The notes under the pieces are model-generated. The model saw only the letters and a list, made by a program, of their open reading frames with translations, ran no database searches and had not been told where the DNA came from. DNA of 64,000 nt, taken from assembly GCA_963783095.1 (NCBI GenBank), contig CAWAMR010000003.1:372001-436000 (forward strand), given 5' to 3'. This document shows, piece by piece, positions 27,545-36,767 of the stretch. The position numbers and the translations under genes were made by a program. How positions within the stretch are numbered: the stretch's first letter is position 1; each line of letters opens with the position of its first letter. Source of the stretch: CAWAMR01 sp963783095. GTDB lineage: Bacteria > Planctomycetota > Planctomycetia > Gemmatales > Gemmataceae.

Positions 27545-27938
27545 CTACCGCCGCCTTACCCCAGGCCCAGCGAGTGAGCCTTTCTGCCGCAACCAAAAGA
27601 ACTCCCCCGGCCAGCCAGCCCCAGCTTCCTTCTCGAATGAACCAGCCCGCAGCGCCGATGGCATGTCCCATGCTGAAACCCAACGACACCCAGACTGCCG
27701 GGATGATCGGCAGATACACGATCGCCAGTGTGAAACCAGTGATGGAAAGCGCACCACCTGCGATAAACGCCAGTGGATGCCGCTGGAGGATCGGCGCAAA
27801 AAGCGGGTTCCATTCATTGGCGCAAGCGAAGTCGCCACCCCAGTATTGGGCGGGTTGGCCCAACAGGGTGAGAGCGCCGTCCAACAGGCATAACACGATC
27901 GGTGGGAGACAAAGCCAGAATCGGTTCTTTCGGGACAT
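27537..27938 (-). CDS. Four-helix membrane protein
   Basis: A 133-residue protein with four predicted membrane helices (about residues 10-28, 50-70, 72-90 and 104-120). The loop Y-W-G-G-D-F-A-C-A-N-E-W-N-P-L-F between helices 1 and 2 is the most distinctive part. No domain recognised. Its last codons and stop lie within the 39-bp palindrome, so the natural C-terminus may have been replaced when the element inserted. The conserved core suggests a real gene. Confidence 0.7.
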   Translation of the reverse strand: MSRKNRFWLCLPPIVLCLLDGALTLLGQPAQYWGGDFACANEWNPLFAPILQRHPLAFIAGGALSITGFTLAIVYLPIIPAVWVSLGFSMGHAIGAAGWFIREGSWGWLAGGVLLVAAERLTRWAWGKAAVGV

Positions 27939-28321
27939 TCAGTGATTCCGATAGATCCGGTAATTTGGGATGGATAATTTTGGGGGTTATTGCGATAGAT
28001 TGTATTAGCAGGAAGAGAAGGATTTTCCCATCTTGCCGTTTTACTAGTTCTGGATGGCTTGAAAAAAGATTCAAGTATTGAGAAAACCGGCAACGCGAGT
28101 TGTGTGCCGATCATTCCGAGAGACAATAAAGAAAGGAGTTTAACGATCGGTTCGTGTATCTTCGTTTCAGGTGCGATCGGATTTGAACAGCCATAAGGAT
28201 TGTGTAAATCCGCTCAGAAAATCGAACCGATCATGATGAGATGTCGAGTTCTCGACCCGTTCAGGGTGACACGATGACACCTTCGCACCTTGTCACTGTG
28301 TCATCAGCAAGGGGTTCCATC
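27939..28321. other. Intergenic region between divergent genes
   Basis: This 383-base gap presumably holds promoters for the membrane protein and the thioredoxin lipoprotein. I see no clear repeat or RNA gene. The first 150 bases are AT-rich. Confidence 0.4.
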
Positions 28322-29662
28322 ATGCGGTCATTCGGGGTCACGTTGCTCGCGGTCTGCCTGGCAGGGGCAGGTTGCAATTCGACTGGGAAGAAGTCGCCGA
28401 ACAATAACACGAGCCGGCCCAAGGATCGCGCGCCCGATTCCAACAATCCCTTCTGGTCCGATAGTCCTTCCGGTCTTCCTCGCAATGGCACTGGTCCCCT
28501 CGATCGCGCTCCTTCATCCTCGGAGTATTCGGGAATTCTTGCAGGAACAGTTGTGGATGTCTCGAATCGCCCGTTGCCGGGAGTGGTCGTCAATTTCGCG
28601 GAAGCCAGCGCTCCACCCGGCAGCGCACCGAAAGGTATGGAGACGGACGGTCAAGGGCTCTTTGTCATCAAAGGATTGAAGCCGGAAGTCATGTACATGT
28701 TGACGTTTCGGGGTAACGATCGCGGTCGCAGCGTCGGCGCATCCGCACAGGCAAAGCCGCCGAATTCGCATATGCTGATTCTTGTAACCGAAGGAAACGC
28801 TGCCGGTCTTGCTCCCGTCGCGCAGCCGCTACCGGGATCCCCAATACCTGCTGCACCCAAAGATCCCGCAAAAGATCCGCCACCAGCCAAGATGCAACCA
28901 GCCCTCGAACCAGTACCTCCGGCGGCGAAAAATCCGCTGAGCGAGGGAGAGGAATACGCCCCCGGAAAAACTCCCCCTGCTTCGCGGAGTTTCCCGCCTC
29001 CTCCTTCGAGCAAGCCGGCTCCCAGCAACAACATTGCACTCGAGCCCACGAATCCTCCCGCTCCGGTTCTGAATATTCCGGGTTCAGGCCCCTATATACC
29101 TGCACCGCCGAAATACATGGAACCGCCGGCTTCGGCTTCACCGCCGATGCCGGCAGATAATGTCCCTTCATCGCCGATTACTCAGGCCACCGCACCGGGA
29201 CCAAGCTCCAGGTTGCGCGTTGATTTTACTCTCTACGATCTGAGCGGCCGGCCCTGGAATTTCCGCAATCACTCCGGCAAAGTGGTATTGCTCGATTTCT
29301 GGAGCACGAATTGTATTCACTGTCTGAACGGAATGCCGAAAGTCGTCGACCTTCAAAATCGTTTTGGTCGGGATGGCCTGGAGGTCATCGGCATTGCCTG
29401 CGAGGGACCGAACCTGCGTTTCATCGATCAAGTTGCCGCGGTCGAGTCGGTCAAGGTCCGCTTCGCCGAATCCAAGTTTCCCATCAACTATCAGATGTAT
29501 CTGGAAGGCACGAACTTCGAGGGCCGCGTGCAAAAGCGATTCCGCATCGATCGCTACCCCACCCTGATATTGCTCGATGATTACGGTCGAGAACTTTGGC
29601 GCAGCGATCGAAAAGAAACGACCAAATTGGACGATGCAGTCAAATATTATTTGTCGAAATGA
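28322..29662 (+). CDS. Thioredoxin-like lipoprotein (TlpA/ResA type)
   Basis: From ATG 28322 (after AAGGGG) the protein begins MRSFGVTLLAVCLAGAGC, a signal peptide with lipobox. A carboxypeptidase-regulatory-like beta domain follows (G-T-V-V-D-V-S-N-R-P-L-P-G-V-V-V-N-F, about residues 75-145). About 130 Pro-rich linker residues come next, then a C-terminal thioredoxin fold of the AhpC/TSA-ResA type with active site W-S-T-N-C-I-H-C. About 446 residues in total. It would act as a membrane-anchored thiol-disulfide oxidoreductase in the periplasm. An earlier in-frame start at 28241 would put 27 residues before the signal peptide and is unlikely. Confidence 0.85.
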   Translation: MRSFGVTLLAVCLAGAGCNSTGKKSPNNNTSRPKDRAPDSNNPFWSDSPSGLPRNGTGPLDRAPSSSEYSGILAGTVVDVSNRPLPGVVVNFAEASAPPGSAPKGMETDGQGLFVIKGLKPEVMYMLTFRGNDRGRSVGASAQAKPPNSHMLILVTEGNAAGLAPVAQPLPGSPIPAAPKDPAKDPPPAKMQPALEPVPPAAKNPLSEGEEYAPGKTPPASRSFPPPPSSKPAPSNNIALEPTNPPAPVLNIPGSGPYIPAPPKYMEPPASASPPMPADNVPSSPITQATAPGPSSRLRVDFTLYDLSGRPWNFRNHSGKVVLLDFWSTNCIHCLNGMPKVVDLQNRFGRDGLEVIGIACEGPNLRFIDQVAAVESVKVRFAESKFPINYQMYLEGTNFEGRVQKRFRIDRYPTLILLDDYGRELWRSDRKETTKLDDAVKYYLSK

Positions 29663-29703
29663 CGGATCCCCCGCGACAGGCAAAACACGATCAGCAATGA
29701 ACG

Positions 29704-30303
29704 ATGGCCGCAGCGGTGGTGAATCTGACCGGAACACCCAGCAGCACTCCCGCTTCACATGACTATGTACTTCCCGGTCCAAGCGGTACACGATGTACCT
29801 TGAACGTGCGTGAAGTCTATTTGCAAATGGAATCGGCCACGGCATTGTTGGAAAAGATCCGCTCCGCTGAATTGCCCCGATCATTATTGGTCTGGATTCC
29901 GCTGATGCAAACGGACGATTCTTCGGTTACAATCGCCGAATGGGTCAAATTGGCGTCTTCCGAACCGGACGATCGCATGCGCGGCGAGTACGGAGCGCTG
30001 GCCAAAGTTTTTGCCCGGCTCAGTGGGAATAAGGATCAATGGTTACAAGCTTTGGAGGGCTGGAATGTGATAACATCACCTTTTTTCGACGAAATCCGAA
30101 CCGAAGGGCGCGCCGAAGGGCGTGCCGAAGGGCGTGCCGAGGACATTCTTCAAGTGTTGGAACTACGCTTCCAGGAAATTCCTGAAGAGATCAGCGCTCG
30201 TATTCGTCAGATTCACGACGTAAGCCGCCTTTCGCGTTGGCTGAAGGCAGCGGTCGTCAGCAAGAGCCTTGAACAATTCATGGCTGAGGTTGCACACGAC
30301 TGA
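29704..30303 (+). pseudogene. Rpn/PD-(D/E)XK family remnant lacking the nuclease domain
   Basis: The 199 residues match the C-terminal half of planctomycete Rpn-like proteins: a Y-V-L-P-G-P-S-G-T block, helices with R-S-L-L-V-W-I-P-L-M, an E-G-R-A repeat three times at about 132-144, and a terminal helical domain (L-E-L-R-F-Q-E-I-P-E). The N-terminal PD-(D/E)XK domain with D and E-x-E/K residues is missing; only 41 bases separate this frame from the preceding gene. A full relative sits at 35850. Probably a truncated, inactive copy, although the frame itself is intact. Such genes are often multicopy and mobile. Confidence 0.6.
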
Positions 30304-30370
30304 GTGATGCTTGTGGATTCGCGGTTCGCGTTGTATCGTACATTTATAGCCCGTTTTTCACACGTGAACC

Positions 30371-31414
30371 GTGCTTGAATTTGCGCATCCCTGGTTGCTG
30401 ATGGCGTTGCCGGTTGTCCCGCTTTTGTTCCTGTGGGACCGATGGCGTCCTCAAGCAGCCTTGCGCTATTCCGATCTACGATCGTTCGCCACTCTCAGCC
30501 CCGGCCGGGCTGGAAGAGTACAGTTTCTTACCCGTTTCCTCCGTTCGCTGGCAATCCTTAGCCTGATCGTTGCCCTCGCCGGACCTCGCATTCCCGATCG
30601 CAAAACGCGCGTACCAGCTGAAGGGATCGCTATCGTCATTGTGCTCGATATGTCGGGCAGCATGTTCACGAAATCGTTTGAGTGGGAGCCTGGGGCTGAG
30701 CCTATCTCGCGCAATGAGGCCGCCAAAAGGGCATTTCAACTTTTCGTTAAAGGGGGCGACACGCCCGACGGCAGCCATTTTGAAGGTCGTTCCACAGATC
30801 GCGGGACCGACGCCATAGGACTTGTGACATTCACGAACTGGCCCTATCCCATCTGTCCTCCGACCTTGAATCACACGGTGCTTTTGCATTTGCTGGAAGA
30901 TTCCCGGCGGCCTTCCGCGCTTGAGGAGGGCAGCAATGTCGGCGATGCCATCATGGAAGGATTGATTCGCCTCGAAAAAACGGATTCGTCGCGCAAGGTC
31001 ATGATTCTGTTGAGTGACGGCGAACACAACTACGACCGCCTGGAAGAAGATCGCAGGCCGCTGAAACCGGACGAGGCCGCGGCATTTGCCGGCAAATTAG
31101 GGATTCCGATCTACACGATCGATACGGGCGGCGATCCCGATCCGTCCAAACCCAAAGAGGTCGAAAACCGCAAACGGGGCCGGGCAATCAACGAAACGGT
31201 AGCGGCAATGACCGGTGGTCGAGCATTCACAGCCAACGAGGGTCGAAAACTACTGGCGGTTTGCCAGGAAATTGACCATTTGGAACGGCAACCGATCTTG
31301 AGCCATTCGTATCGGCGCTATTACGAGTTGTATGGCTGGTGTGTGGCGGCAGGATTGTTATTCGCTCTGGGTGTGTTCATTTTGGAGCAAACGGTGTGGC
31401 GGCGGATTCCATAG
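30371..31414 (+). CDS. VWA-domain membrane protein (BatA-like)
   Basis: A 347-residue protein starting at GTG 30371. Two N-terminal membrane helices (about 6-23 and 54-72) are followed by a VWA domain whose MIDAS is D-M-S-G-S (93-97). T-D-A-I-G-L-V-T-F supplies a further metal-site Thr, and I-L-L-S-D-G-E-H-N another Asp. A C-terminal membrane helix lies near 325-343. This layout is that of Bacteroides aerotolerance protein BatA. The usual partners (MoxR ATPase, DUF58, BatB) are not adjacent. The last 38 bases overlap the convergent gene. Confidence 0.85.
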   Translation: MLEFAHPWLLMALPVVPLLFLWDRWRPQAALRYSDLRSFATLSPGRAGRVQFLTRFLRSLAILSLIVALAGPRIPDRKTRVPAEGIAIVIVLDMSGSMFTKSFEWEPGAEPISRNEAAKRAFQLFVKGGDTPDGSHFEGRSTDRGTDAIGLVTFTNWPYPICPPTLNHTVLLHLLEDSRRPSALEEGSNVGDAIMEGLIRLEKTDSSRKVMILLSDGEHNYDRLEEDRRPLKPDEAAAFAGKLGIPIYTIDTGGDPDPSKPKEVENRKRGRAINETVAAMTGGRAFTANEGRKLLAVCQEIDHLERQPILSHSYRRYYELYGWCVAAGLLFALGVFILEQTVWRRIP

Positions 31415-32908
31415 GCAGTCGCCGTCGAGTAAATACCGCGCTCAACGCATCTGCGTACACTTCCTTCCATTGATCGGAATGTCGTAGTTGCTCGATCAAA
31501 CCCGCCTGTCCTTTCGGATGCAGGAAAAACGCGACGGGGCGATAGCGCATTTCGATTTTCGCCAGCGACACGTTGCCGCTCGCCTCTTCGCCATACTGCT
31601 TCCACTCTTCGCGGGAAAACAGGTAATAGCGCCCATCAAATGTCACCTTCCACTTTGGCCAGCCGGCGTCGATGAGTGGTCCACCCCACTGAGCGTAGGT
31701 GTAGATCACCCCTCTCACGTTGAGCCTTTGGAGTTGCTCGATCCCACGAAGCGGAATGGTTTCGCTGAATAGGCTTGTCGAGAACACCCAGGGGAACATC
31801 AACGAGATCGCCAGTGTTATAACGATTGCCGTCCACAACAGATAAGATTTTGCGGCTCGGCCCATCGCGCTGGGTACGTCCCGACCAGCACCCATAATTC
31901 CGGCCACGGCCGGCACCACTGCGATCCCCCAAAAGATCGCAAATCGCGCTGCGCTCAAGAGCAACAACGTCAATCCGAACAACACCAGAACATCTTCGCG
32001 CGACCCGTTTGGGTCTTCGCGGATCAGCAGATAACTGATGACAACTACGCCCACAAATGCCGGCGCGGAAGCGGGCCAGTTCGCGGCGTCCCAGAGCGGA
32101 AGCCATTCCGAGATGCCAAGTTCCCGGCTAATGGCGGCATTGTGAGCTGAGACTCGAAACAAATCAAAGCCACACGGAGTAGCCAGGGTTGCTCCCGCTG
32201 CAATGAGTAGCATGAGCAAGAATCGCTGGGCTTGGAGTCGATCTCGCCGAACCAGTGCCGATAAAAACCGAATGCCCAGCACACCGACTGCGACCAGCAC
32301 CGACGGATGAAGATTCTGCCAGAGTACCAGCAACACGCTGATTGCGAGTATCTTCCGCCAAGACCAGTTCATTCGCAAAAGCGATAACAGCGCAGCGAAG
32401 CAGAAAACCGCAAAGGTTTGCGGACGCAAACTGGCATGAGGAAGCGCTGTCATGAAGCCCAGACCCATCCCCAGCGCAATGCCCAGCGGGTTTGCTCGAC
32501 GACATAACGAGAGCCCGACCAACAAGAACAATCCCGCAAACAGCAAAGCATCGACCTGTTTCATCAACGCCCAGCCACCTAGGGAGTGAAGCCAGGCATA
32601 AATGATCTGGCTGAGCCAGCACAGCGGAATGATTAATTCATCCTGATGCGTTGATGTGAATGGCTCCGCGTTACGAATTCGCCGCGTTCCAGGGAAAGGG
32701 AGCCGAGCTTGCGTTGCCAGAAGATGTCGGTGTCGTGAATGGGACGAAACTGCAACACCAAAACCATCGCCGCGAAAACGATGAGAAGCCAGAGTGATTG
32801 CGCCCCGGATGATGATTGGGCGTGGCGCTCTTTGATCTCGATGATTCCGGAGGTTTTCTCACGATCTGACACGTCAATTTCCGACGAAAGAGGAAGTTGA
32901 GAGCACAC
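31377..32908 (-). CDS. Polytopic membrane protein, frameshifted
   Basis: The N-terminal part (from 32908) has a membrane helix and the phrase I-H-D-T-D-I-F-W-Q-R-K-L-G. Near 32668 a missing base shifts the frame; the repaired sequence continues P-F-T-S-T-H-Q-D-E-L-I-I-P-L-C-W-L-S-Q-I-I-Y-A-W. The rest has about ten membrane helices and a soluble C-terminal tail (F-D-G-R-Y-Y-L-F-S-R-E-E-W). The repaired length is about 510 residues. The H-D-T-D-I-F-W-Q opening and layout resemble GT-C-fold glycosyltransferase-like proteins, but I cannot assign a reaction. It converges with the BatA-like gene and overlaps its last 38 bases. Confidence 0.72.
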
Positions 32909-33102
32909 GAATCCGAATACTCAGGCGTCAACTTGATACAAACGGACAAACTCACTGAATTCCGAACGTGATGGACGACGCCGAGGCGTTGTGGAGATTT
33001 TATCATGCTGCATCCGGAACTGAATGGATTCCATATACTTACCGTTACACTCCTTTGAATCGATCGAATCCGTTTACTATCCCACCTGGAGCATCTCTTC
33101 TC

Positions 33103-34398
33103 ATGCCGCGATTTCTCATTCCGTTAGCAGTAGCCTTTCTGTGCGTTCTTTTCACGTCGGCCGCACATCCGGAAGAACCACGAAAAGGATCGGACGCGGA
33201 TCGTATTACCGTTGCTCCCACCGACTGGCCCTGGTGGCGGGGTCCGAATCGCAACGGCATTGCCAATGGCAAGCAGAATCCTCCTCTGAAATGGAGCGAA
33301 TCGGAAAATATCTTGTGGAAAAGCCTGGTCCCCGGACGAGGTCACAGCTCCCCAACGGTGGTCGGCGATCAGGTGTTTCTCGCCACCGCCGACCACGAGA
33401 AAGAGGTTCAATCCGTTCTGTGCTACGATCGGCAAACGGGCAAACTCAGGTGGCAAACGGAGGTCCATCGCGGCGGTTTTGCGAAGAAAGGCAACGCGAA
33501 AACTTCATTGGCTACTTCCACAGTAGCATGCGATGGTCAACGCATCTTTATCAATTTCCTTCATGCCGGCGCTATCTATACCACGGCTCTGGACCGACAG
33601 GGAAAACAACTCTGGCAGAAGAAAATCACCGATTATGTTCTCCATCAGGGCTTCAGTACTTCCCCCGCGCTTTACCAATCCCTGGTGATCGTGTCGGCAG
33701 ATAACAAGGGAGGCACGGGCATGATCGCCGCCCTCGATCGAGCCACCGGCAAATTGGTGTGGAAACGCGATCGTCCCAAATTGCCGAACTATGCCTCGCC
33801 CATCATTCTGAAGGTTGCCGGCAACGACCAGCTCTTTTTGACGGGCTGCAATCTGGTGACAAGTCTCGACCCGCTCACCGGTAAGCAACTCTGGGAAATC
33901 AAAGGCTCGACCGAGGAATGCGTGACTTCCACCATAACCGATGGCGAACACATCTTCACCAGCGGCGGCTATCCCAAGAATCATATCGCGGCGGTGCGGG
34001 CCGACAGCTCCGGCAAGGTGGCATGGGAGATCAACACCAGGGTCTATGTCCCGTCCATGCTGGTAAAGGATGGCTATCTCTACGGCGTGTTGGATGGCGG
34101 AGTCGCCATGTGCTGGAAATCCGACACCGGCAAAGAGGTCTGGAAAGGTCGTTTGGGTGGAGGGTTCAGCGCATCGCCGGTGCTCGTGGGCGAGCTAATC
34201 TTCGCCACCAACGAATCGGGCAAGACCTTTATCTTCAAGGCCGGTCCCGACGCGTTTGAGTTGATCGGCGAAAACCAGTTAGGGAACGAAGTGTTTGCTA
34301 CGCCGGCGATCTGCGGAGATCGCATCTTTATGCGCGTCGCCAACCAGATGCAAGGCCGCCGACAAGAAATGCTCTATTGTATCGGCAAGAAAGAATAG
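33103..34398 (+). CDS. Exported PQQ-type beta-propeller protein
   Basis: From ATG 33103 a signal peptide (FLIPLAVAFLCVLFTSAAHP) is followed by W-P-W-W-R-G-P-N-R-N-G, the entry motif of planctomycete PQQ-like propellers. The 431 residues contain about seven blades marked by A-L-D-R-A-T-G-K-L-V-W-K, L-D-P-L-T-G-K-Q-L-W-E and S-D-T-G-K-E-V-W-K. No quinoprotein dehydrogenase active-site residues are seen, so it is probably a binding protein rather than an enzyme. A longer in-frame start at 32968 adds unlikely residues. It is convergent with the FkbM gene, touching it directly. Confidence 0.87.
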   Translation: MPRFLIPLAVAFLCVLFTSAAHPEEPRKGSDADRITVAPTDWPWWRGPNRNGIANGKQNPPLKWSESENILWKSLVPGRGHSSPTVVGDQVFLATADHEKEVQSVLCYDRQTGKLRWQTEVHRGGFAKKGNAKTSLATSTVACDGQRIFINFLHAGAIYTTALDRQGKQLWQKKITDYVLHQGFSTSPALYQSLVIVSADNKGGTGMIAALDRATGKLVWKRDRPKLPNYASPIILKVAGNDQLFLTGCNLVTSLDPLTGKQLWEIKGSTEECVTSTITDGEHIFTSGGYPKNHIAAVRADSSGKVAWEINTRVYVPSMLVKDGYLYGVLDGGVAMCWKSDTGKEVWKGRLGGGFSASPVLVGELIFATNESGKTFIFKAGPDAFELIGENQLGNEVFATPAICGDRIFMRVANQMQGRRQEMLYCIGKKE

Positions 34399-35172
34399 TC
34401 ATTTCAAATAAGCGCTGTCGAGAAAGATCGAGTTTGCGAAGGTCATTCCCCGCAGGCTGTAGCCTTTGGTTTTTAGAAACTCACCGGTCTGGGCATCCAT
34501 TTTCATGGTGCTCGTGACCAATGTTTCCGTGCAAATAATTTTCGGTCGATACGTGCTGTAGTCCAAAGTCTTGAGAATCTCGTAATCGAGCCCTTCGACA
34601 TCGATGGAAAGGTAATCCGGTGCCCGCCCGTCCAAGTGGGTTCCGATGATCTTGTTGATGTTCACCAGAGGCATCTTGACGACCTTTTCGATCTTCACTT
34701 CTCCTTGCGTCTCGCGGATACGCTTTTCGGCTTCGTCCTTGCTAAAAGTGTTCCACTGGCTCAGGCTCATGACATAATAGTCCGCTGCTTCTTCATCCGC
34801 GATGCCGACGCCGATGTTCAGAACGGTATCGCGCTGGCGTTTCGCCTTGATCTGTCGAACGAGAGCGACGTTAGGCTCCACGAGGACGCCCTTGCCGCCA
34901 CGCTTGTAGAGGAGGTAAGTGTTATTGGAGAAGATCGGCAGATAGGCCCCAATGTCGAGATAGGTTGGCTTTTCGATACCCATTGTCTTGAGCATCGTCC
35001 AAACGGTGAGATCCTCACCGAACTGGGCATAAGCCTCGTTCGCCGATTCGGGAAAGTCATCCGCAGCCAGGACGCTCACGCCGACCGCTCCGGCAATCCC
35101 CGCGGATAGACCGGCGACCGAGCCAAAGAGAAAATCGCGCCGCAGATATTGATGTTTATCGGTAGAATTCAT
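34399..35172 (-). CDS. FkbM-family methyltransferase with Tat-type signal
   Basis: A 257-residue protein from ATG 35172 (MNSTDKHQYLRRDFLFGSVAGL). L-R-R-D-F-L-F-G plus a hydrophobic stretch is a twin-arginine signal. The rest is FkbM-type: Y-L-D-I-G-A-Y (SAM loop), V-L-V-E-P-N (acidic end of strand 2), and L-S-I-D-V-E-G-L-D. FkbM enzymes are S-adenosylmethionine O-methyltransferases. Export of one is odd because SAM is cytosolic. Either the signal retains the folded enzyme at the membrane, or the domain has another role. The gene is single and divergent from pgsA. Confidence 0.83.
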   Translation of the reverse strand: MNSTDKHQYLRRDFLFGSVAGLSAGIAGAVGVSVLAADDFPESANEAYAQFGEDLTVWTMLKTMGIEKPTYLDIGAYLPIFSNNTYLLYKRGGKGVLVEPNVALVRQIKAKRQRDTVLNIGVGIADEEAADYYVMSLSQWNTFSKDEAEKRIRETQGEVKIEKVVKMPLVNINKIIGTHLDGRAPDYLSIDVEGLDYEILKTLDYSTYRPKIICTETLVTSTMKMDAQTGEFLKTKGYSLRGMTFANSIFLDSAYLK

Positions 35173-35271
35173 TCCGTACCCCCGAAAGTAGATCGCAACT
35201 CTCCACAAACCTAGAGCATAATTGCGCTACGGGCGGAAAAAACTTCTGAAATCAGATTAAGGTCGGTATCG

Positions 35272-35853
35272 ATGCCCGTTGCCAACACACTTTGGAATGT
35301 TCCCAATCTCCTCACGCTGAGTCGATTACCGCTTTCTGTCATCCTTTTCGCGTGCATTGCCGAACAATGGTGGCTTCTGAGTCTCGTCGTCTTCACCATC
35401 GCTTCTTTGACGGATTGGCTGGACGGCTGGTGGGCAAGACGATTTAACCAGTTGACCTCGTTCGGCAGGACTTTTGATCCGTTGATCGACAAGGTAATGG
35501 TAGGGGGTGCGTTTATCTATTTGATGTTGGTACCTGCAGCGGGGCTACTGCCCTGGATGGTTACGGTCGTGATCGGACGAGAGCTGCTCGTCACGGGAAT
35601 TCGCGGCTACATTGAGGCGCTGGGCAAAAAATTCGGCGCGGACTGGTTTGGAAAACTGAAAATGGTCTTGCAATGCGTGGTGCTGTTCGTGATCTTCATG
35701 GTGATGACGTGCCGGGAACAAAGCTGGTTCGGAGAACAACTCGGCTTGCTCGAAACCTTGCAAATCGTTCTGATTTACGCGATGGTAGCGGCAACGATCG
35801 GAAGCGGTTTGAACTATTGTTGGCGAGCGGCGCAGTTGGCCCGAGTTGAGTGA
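35272..35853 (+). CDS. pgsA: CDP-diacylglycerol-glycerol-3-phosphate 3-phosphatidyltransferase
   Basis: A 193-residue inner-membrane enzyme with about five membrane helices. The CDP-alcohol phosphatidyltransferase motif is complete: D48, D51-G, A-R (55-56), G65, D69 and D73 in the D-x2-D-G-x2-A-R-x8-G-x3-D-x3-D spacing. V-P-N-L-L-T-L-S-R near the N-terminus fits PgsA. It makes phosphatidylglycerophosphate from CDP-diacylglycerol. It is followed by an Rpn-like gene whose GTG start overlaps this stop. Confidence 0.92.
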   Translation: MPVANTLWNVPNLLTLSRLPLSVILFACIAEQWWLLSLVVFTIASLTDWLDGWWARRFNQLTSFGRTFDPLIDKVMVGGAFIYLMLVPAAGLLPWMVTVVIGRELLVTGIRGYIEALGKKFGADWFGKLKMVLQCVVLFVIFMVMTCREQSWFGEQLGLLETLQIVLIYAMVAATIGSGLNYCWRAAQLARVE

Positions 35854-36767
35854 GTGTCACGATGGATCACGATCAGCGATTCAAACAGCTCATCTCCGAA
35901 CTCTTACCGGAACTCATCGACCTGTCTGCCCCCAAAGTTGCCACTCTTCTCGATTTCCCTTCGATCGAATGGATGCCGCAAGAAGTCTACCTCGATCCGC
36001 ATCAGGGCAACAAGCGAACCCTCGATTTGGTAGCACGAGTGAGAACTAGAAAACCGATCCGCGATCCGAAAGCACCGGGAGGGATTGCGAACGAGATCGT
36101 TATCGATGTGGAAGTCGAATCCCGGGACAGTCTGGAACGACTCCGTCCCCAAATCCACGATTACTTCGGCTACCTGCGACGCAAGTACCAAGTACCTGTC
36201 TTCTCCGTCGGCTTATTGTTAAACGTCGGTCTGAACGGCATCGGTTGGGATAAATATGAAGATCGACATTTTGGCAAGGCTCTGGTACGATTTCAATATG
36301 CTTACCTCGGCTTGCCTGCCCTGGATGGCATGAGCTATCTACGCGGCAACAATATCCTCGGAGTCGCCCTTTCGGCCTTGATGCGCATGCCCAGCGACGG
36401 CCGGGCCCGCATTAAAGCCGAGGCCTTCCGGAGAATTGCACTCTCCGACAAGAACGACCATCAAAAGCATATTCTGGCGGAGTGTTTTGACGCGTACTTT
36501 GTGCTGAGCGACGAAGAAAACGAAGAATTCGAGCGAATTCAACAAGAAGAAGATTTTCGGGAGATCCGAGCAATGACTAGTTTATGGACAAGACAAGGCC
36601 AACTTGAAACCGATCGTCGATTGTTGCGTTTGCTTATCGAAAAACGCTTTGGAGTCCTGTCCAAAGTTACCCAAGAAAAGATCAATGCTCTTTCCGTAGA
36701 GCGCCTTGAGGAATTAATCGTCTCTTTTTCTGAGGTTCGTTCGCTGGAAGAAGTAGGATTGAAATGA
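35850..36767 (+). CDS. Rpn/PD-(D/E)XK nuclease family protein
   Basis: A 305-residue protein. T-L-D-L-V-A-R-V-R followed by I-V-I-D-V-E-V-E-S-R is the PD-(D/E)XK core (Asp, then E-x-E). H-D-Y-F-G-Y-L-R-R-K-Y-Q-V-P-V-F follows as in Rpn/YhgA-like proteins. The C-terminal 80 residues are helical (R-R-L-L-R-L-L-I-E-K-R-F-G) and match the end of the truncated relative at 29.7 kb. The GTG start at 35850 overlaps the pgsA stop; an ATG at 35862 is as likely. Rpn proteins are DNA endonucleases that raise recombination frequency and are often mobile. It overlaps the next gene by 4 bases. Confidence 0.8.
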   Translation: MSVTMDHDQRFKQLISELLPELIDLSAPKVATLLDFPSIEWMPQEVYLDPHQGNKRTLDLVARVRTRKPIRDPKAPGGIANEIVIDVEVESRDSLERLRPQIHDYFGYLRRKYQVPVFSVGLLLNVGLNGIGWDKYEDRHFGKALVRFQYAYLGLPALDGMSYLRGNNILGVALSALMRMPSDGRARIKAEAFRRIALSDKNDHQKHILAECFDAYFVLSDEENEEFERIQQEEDFREIRAMTSLWTRQGQLETDRRLLRLLIEKRFGVLSKVTQEKINALSVERLEELIVSFSEVRSLEEVGLK

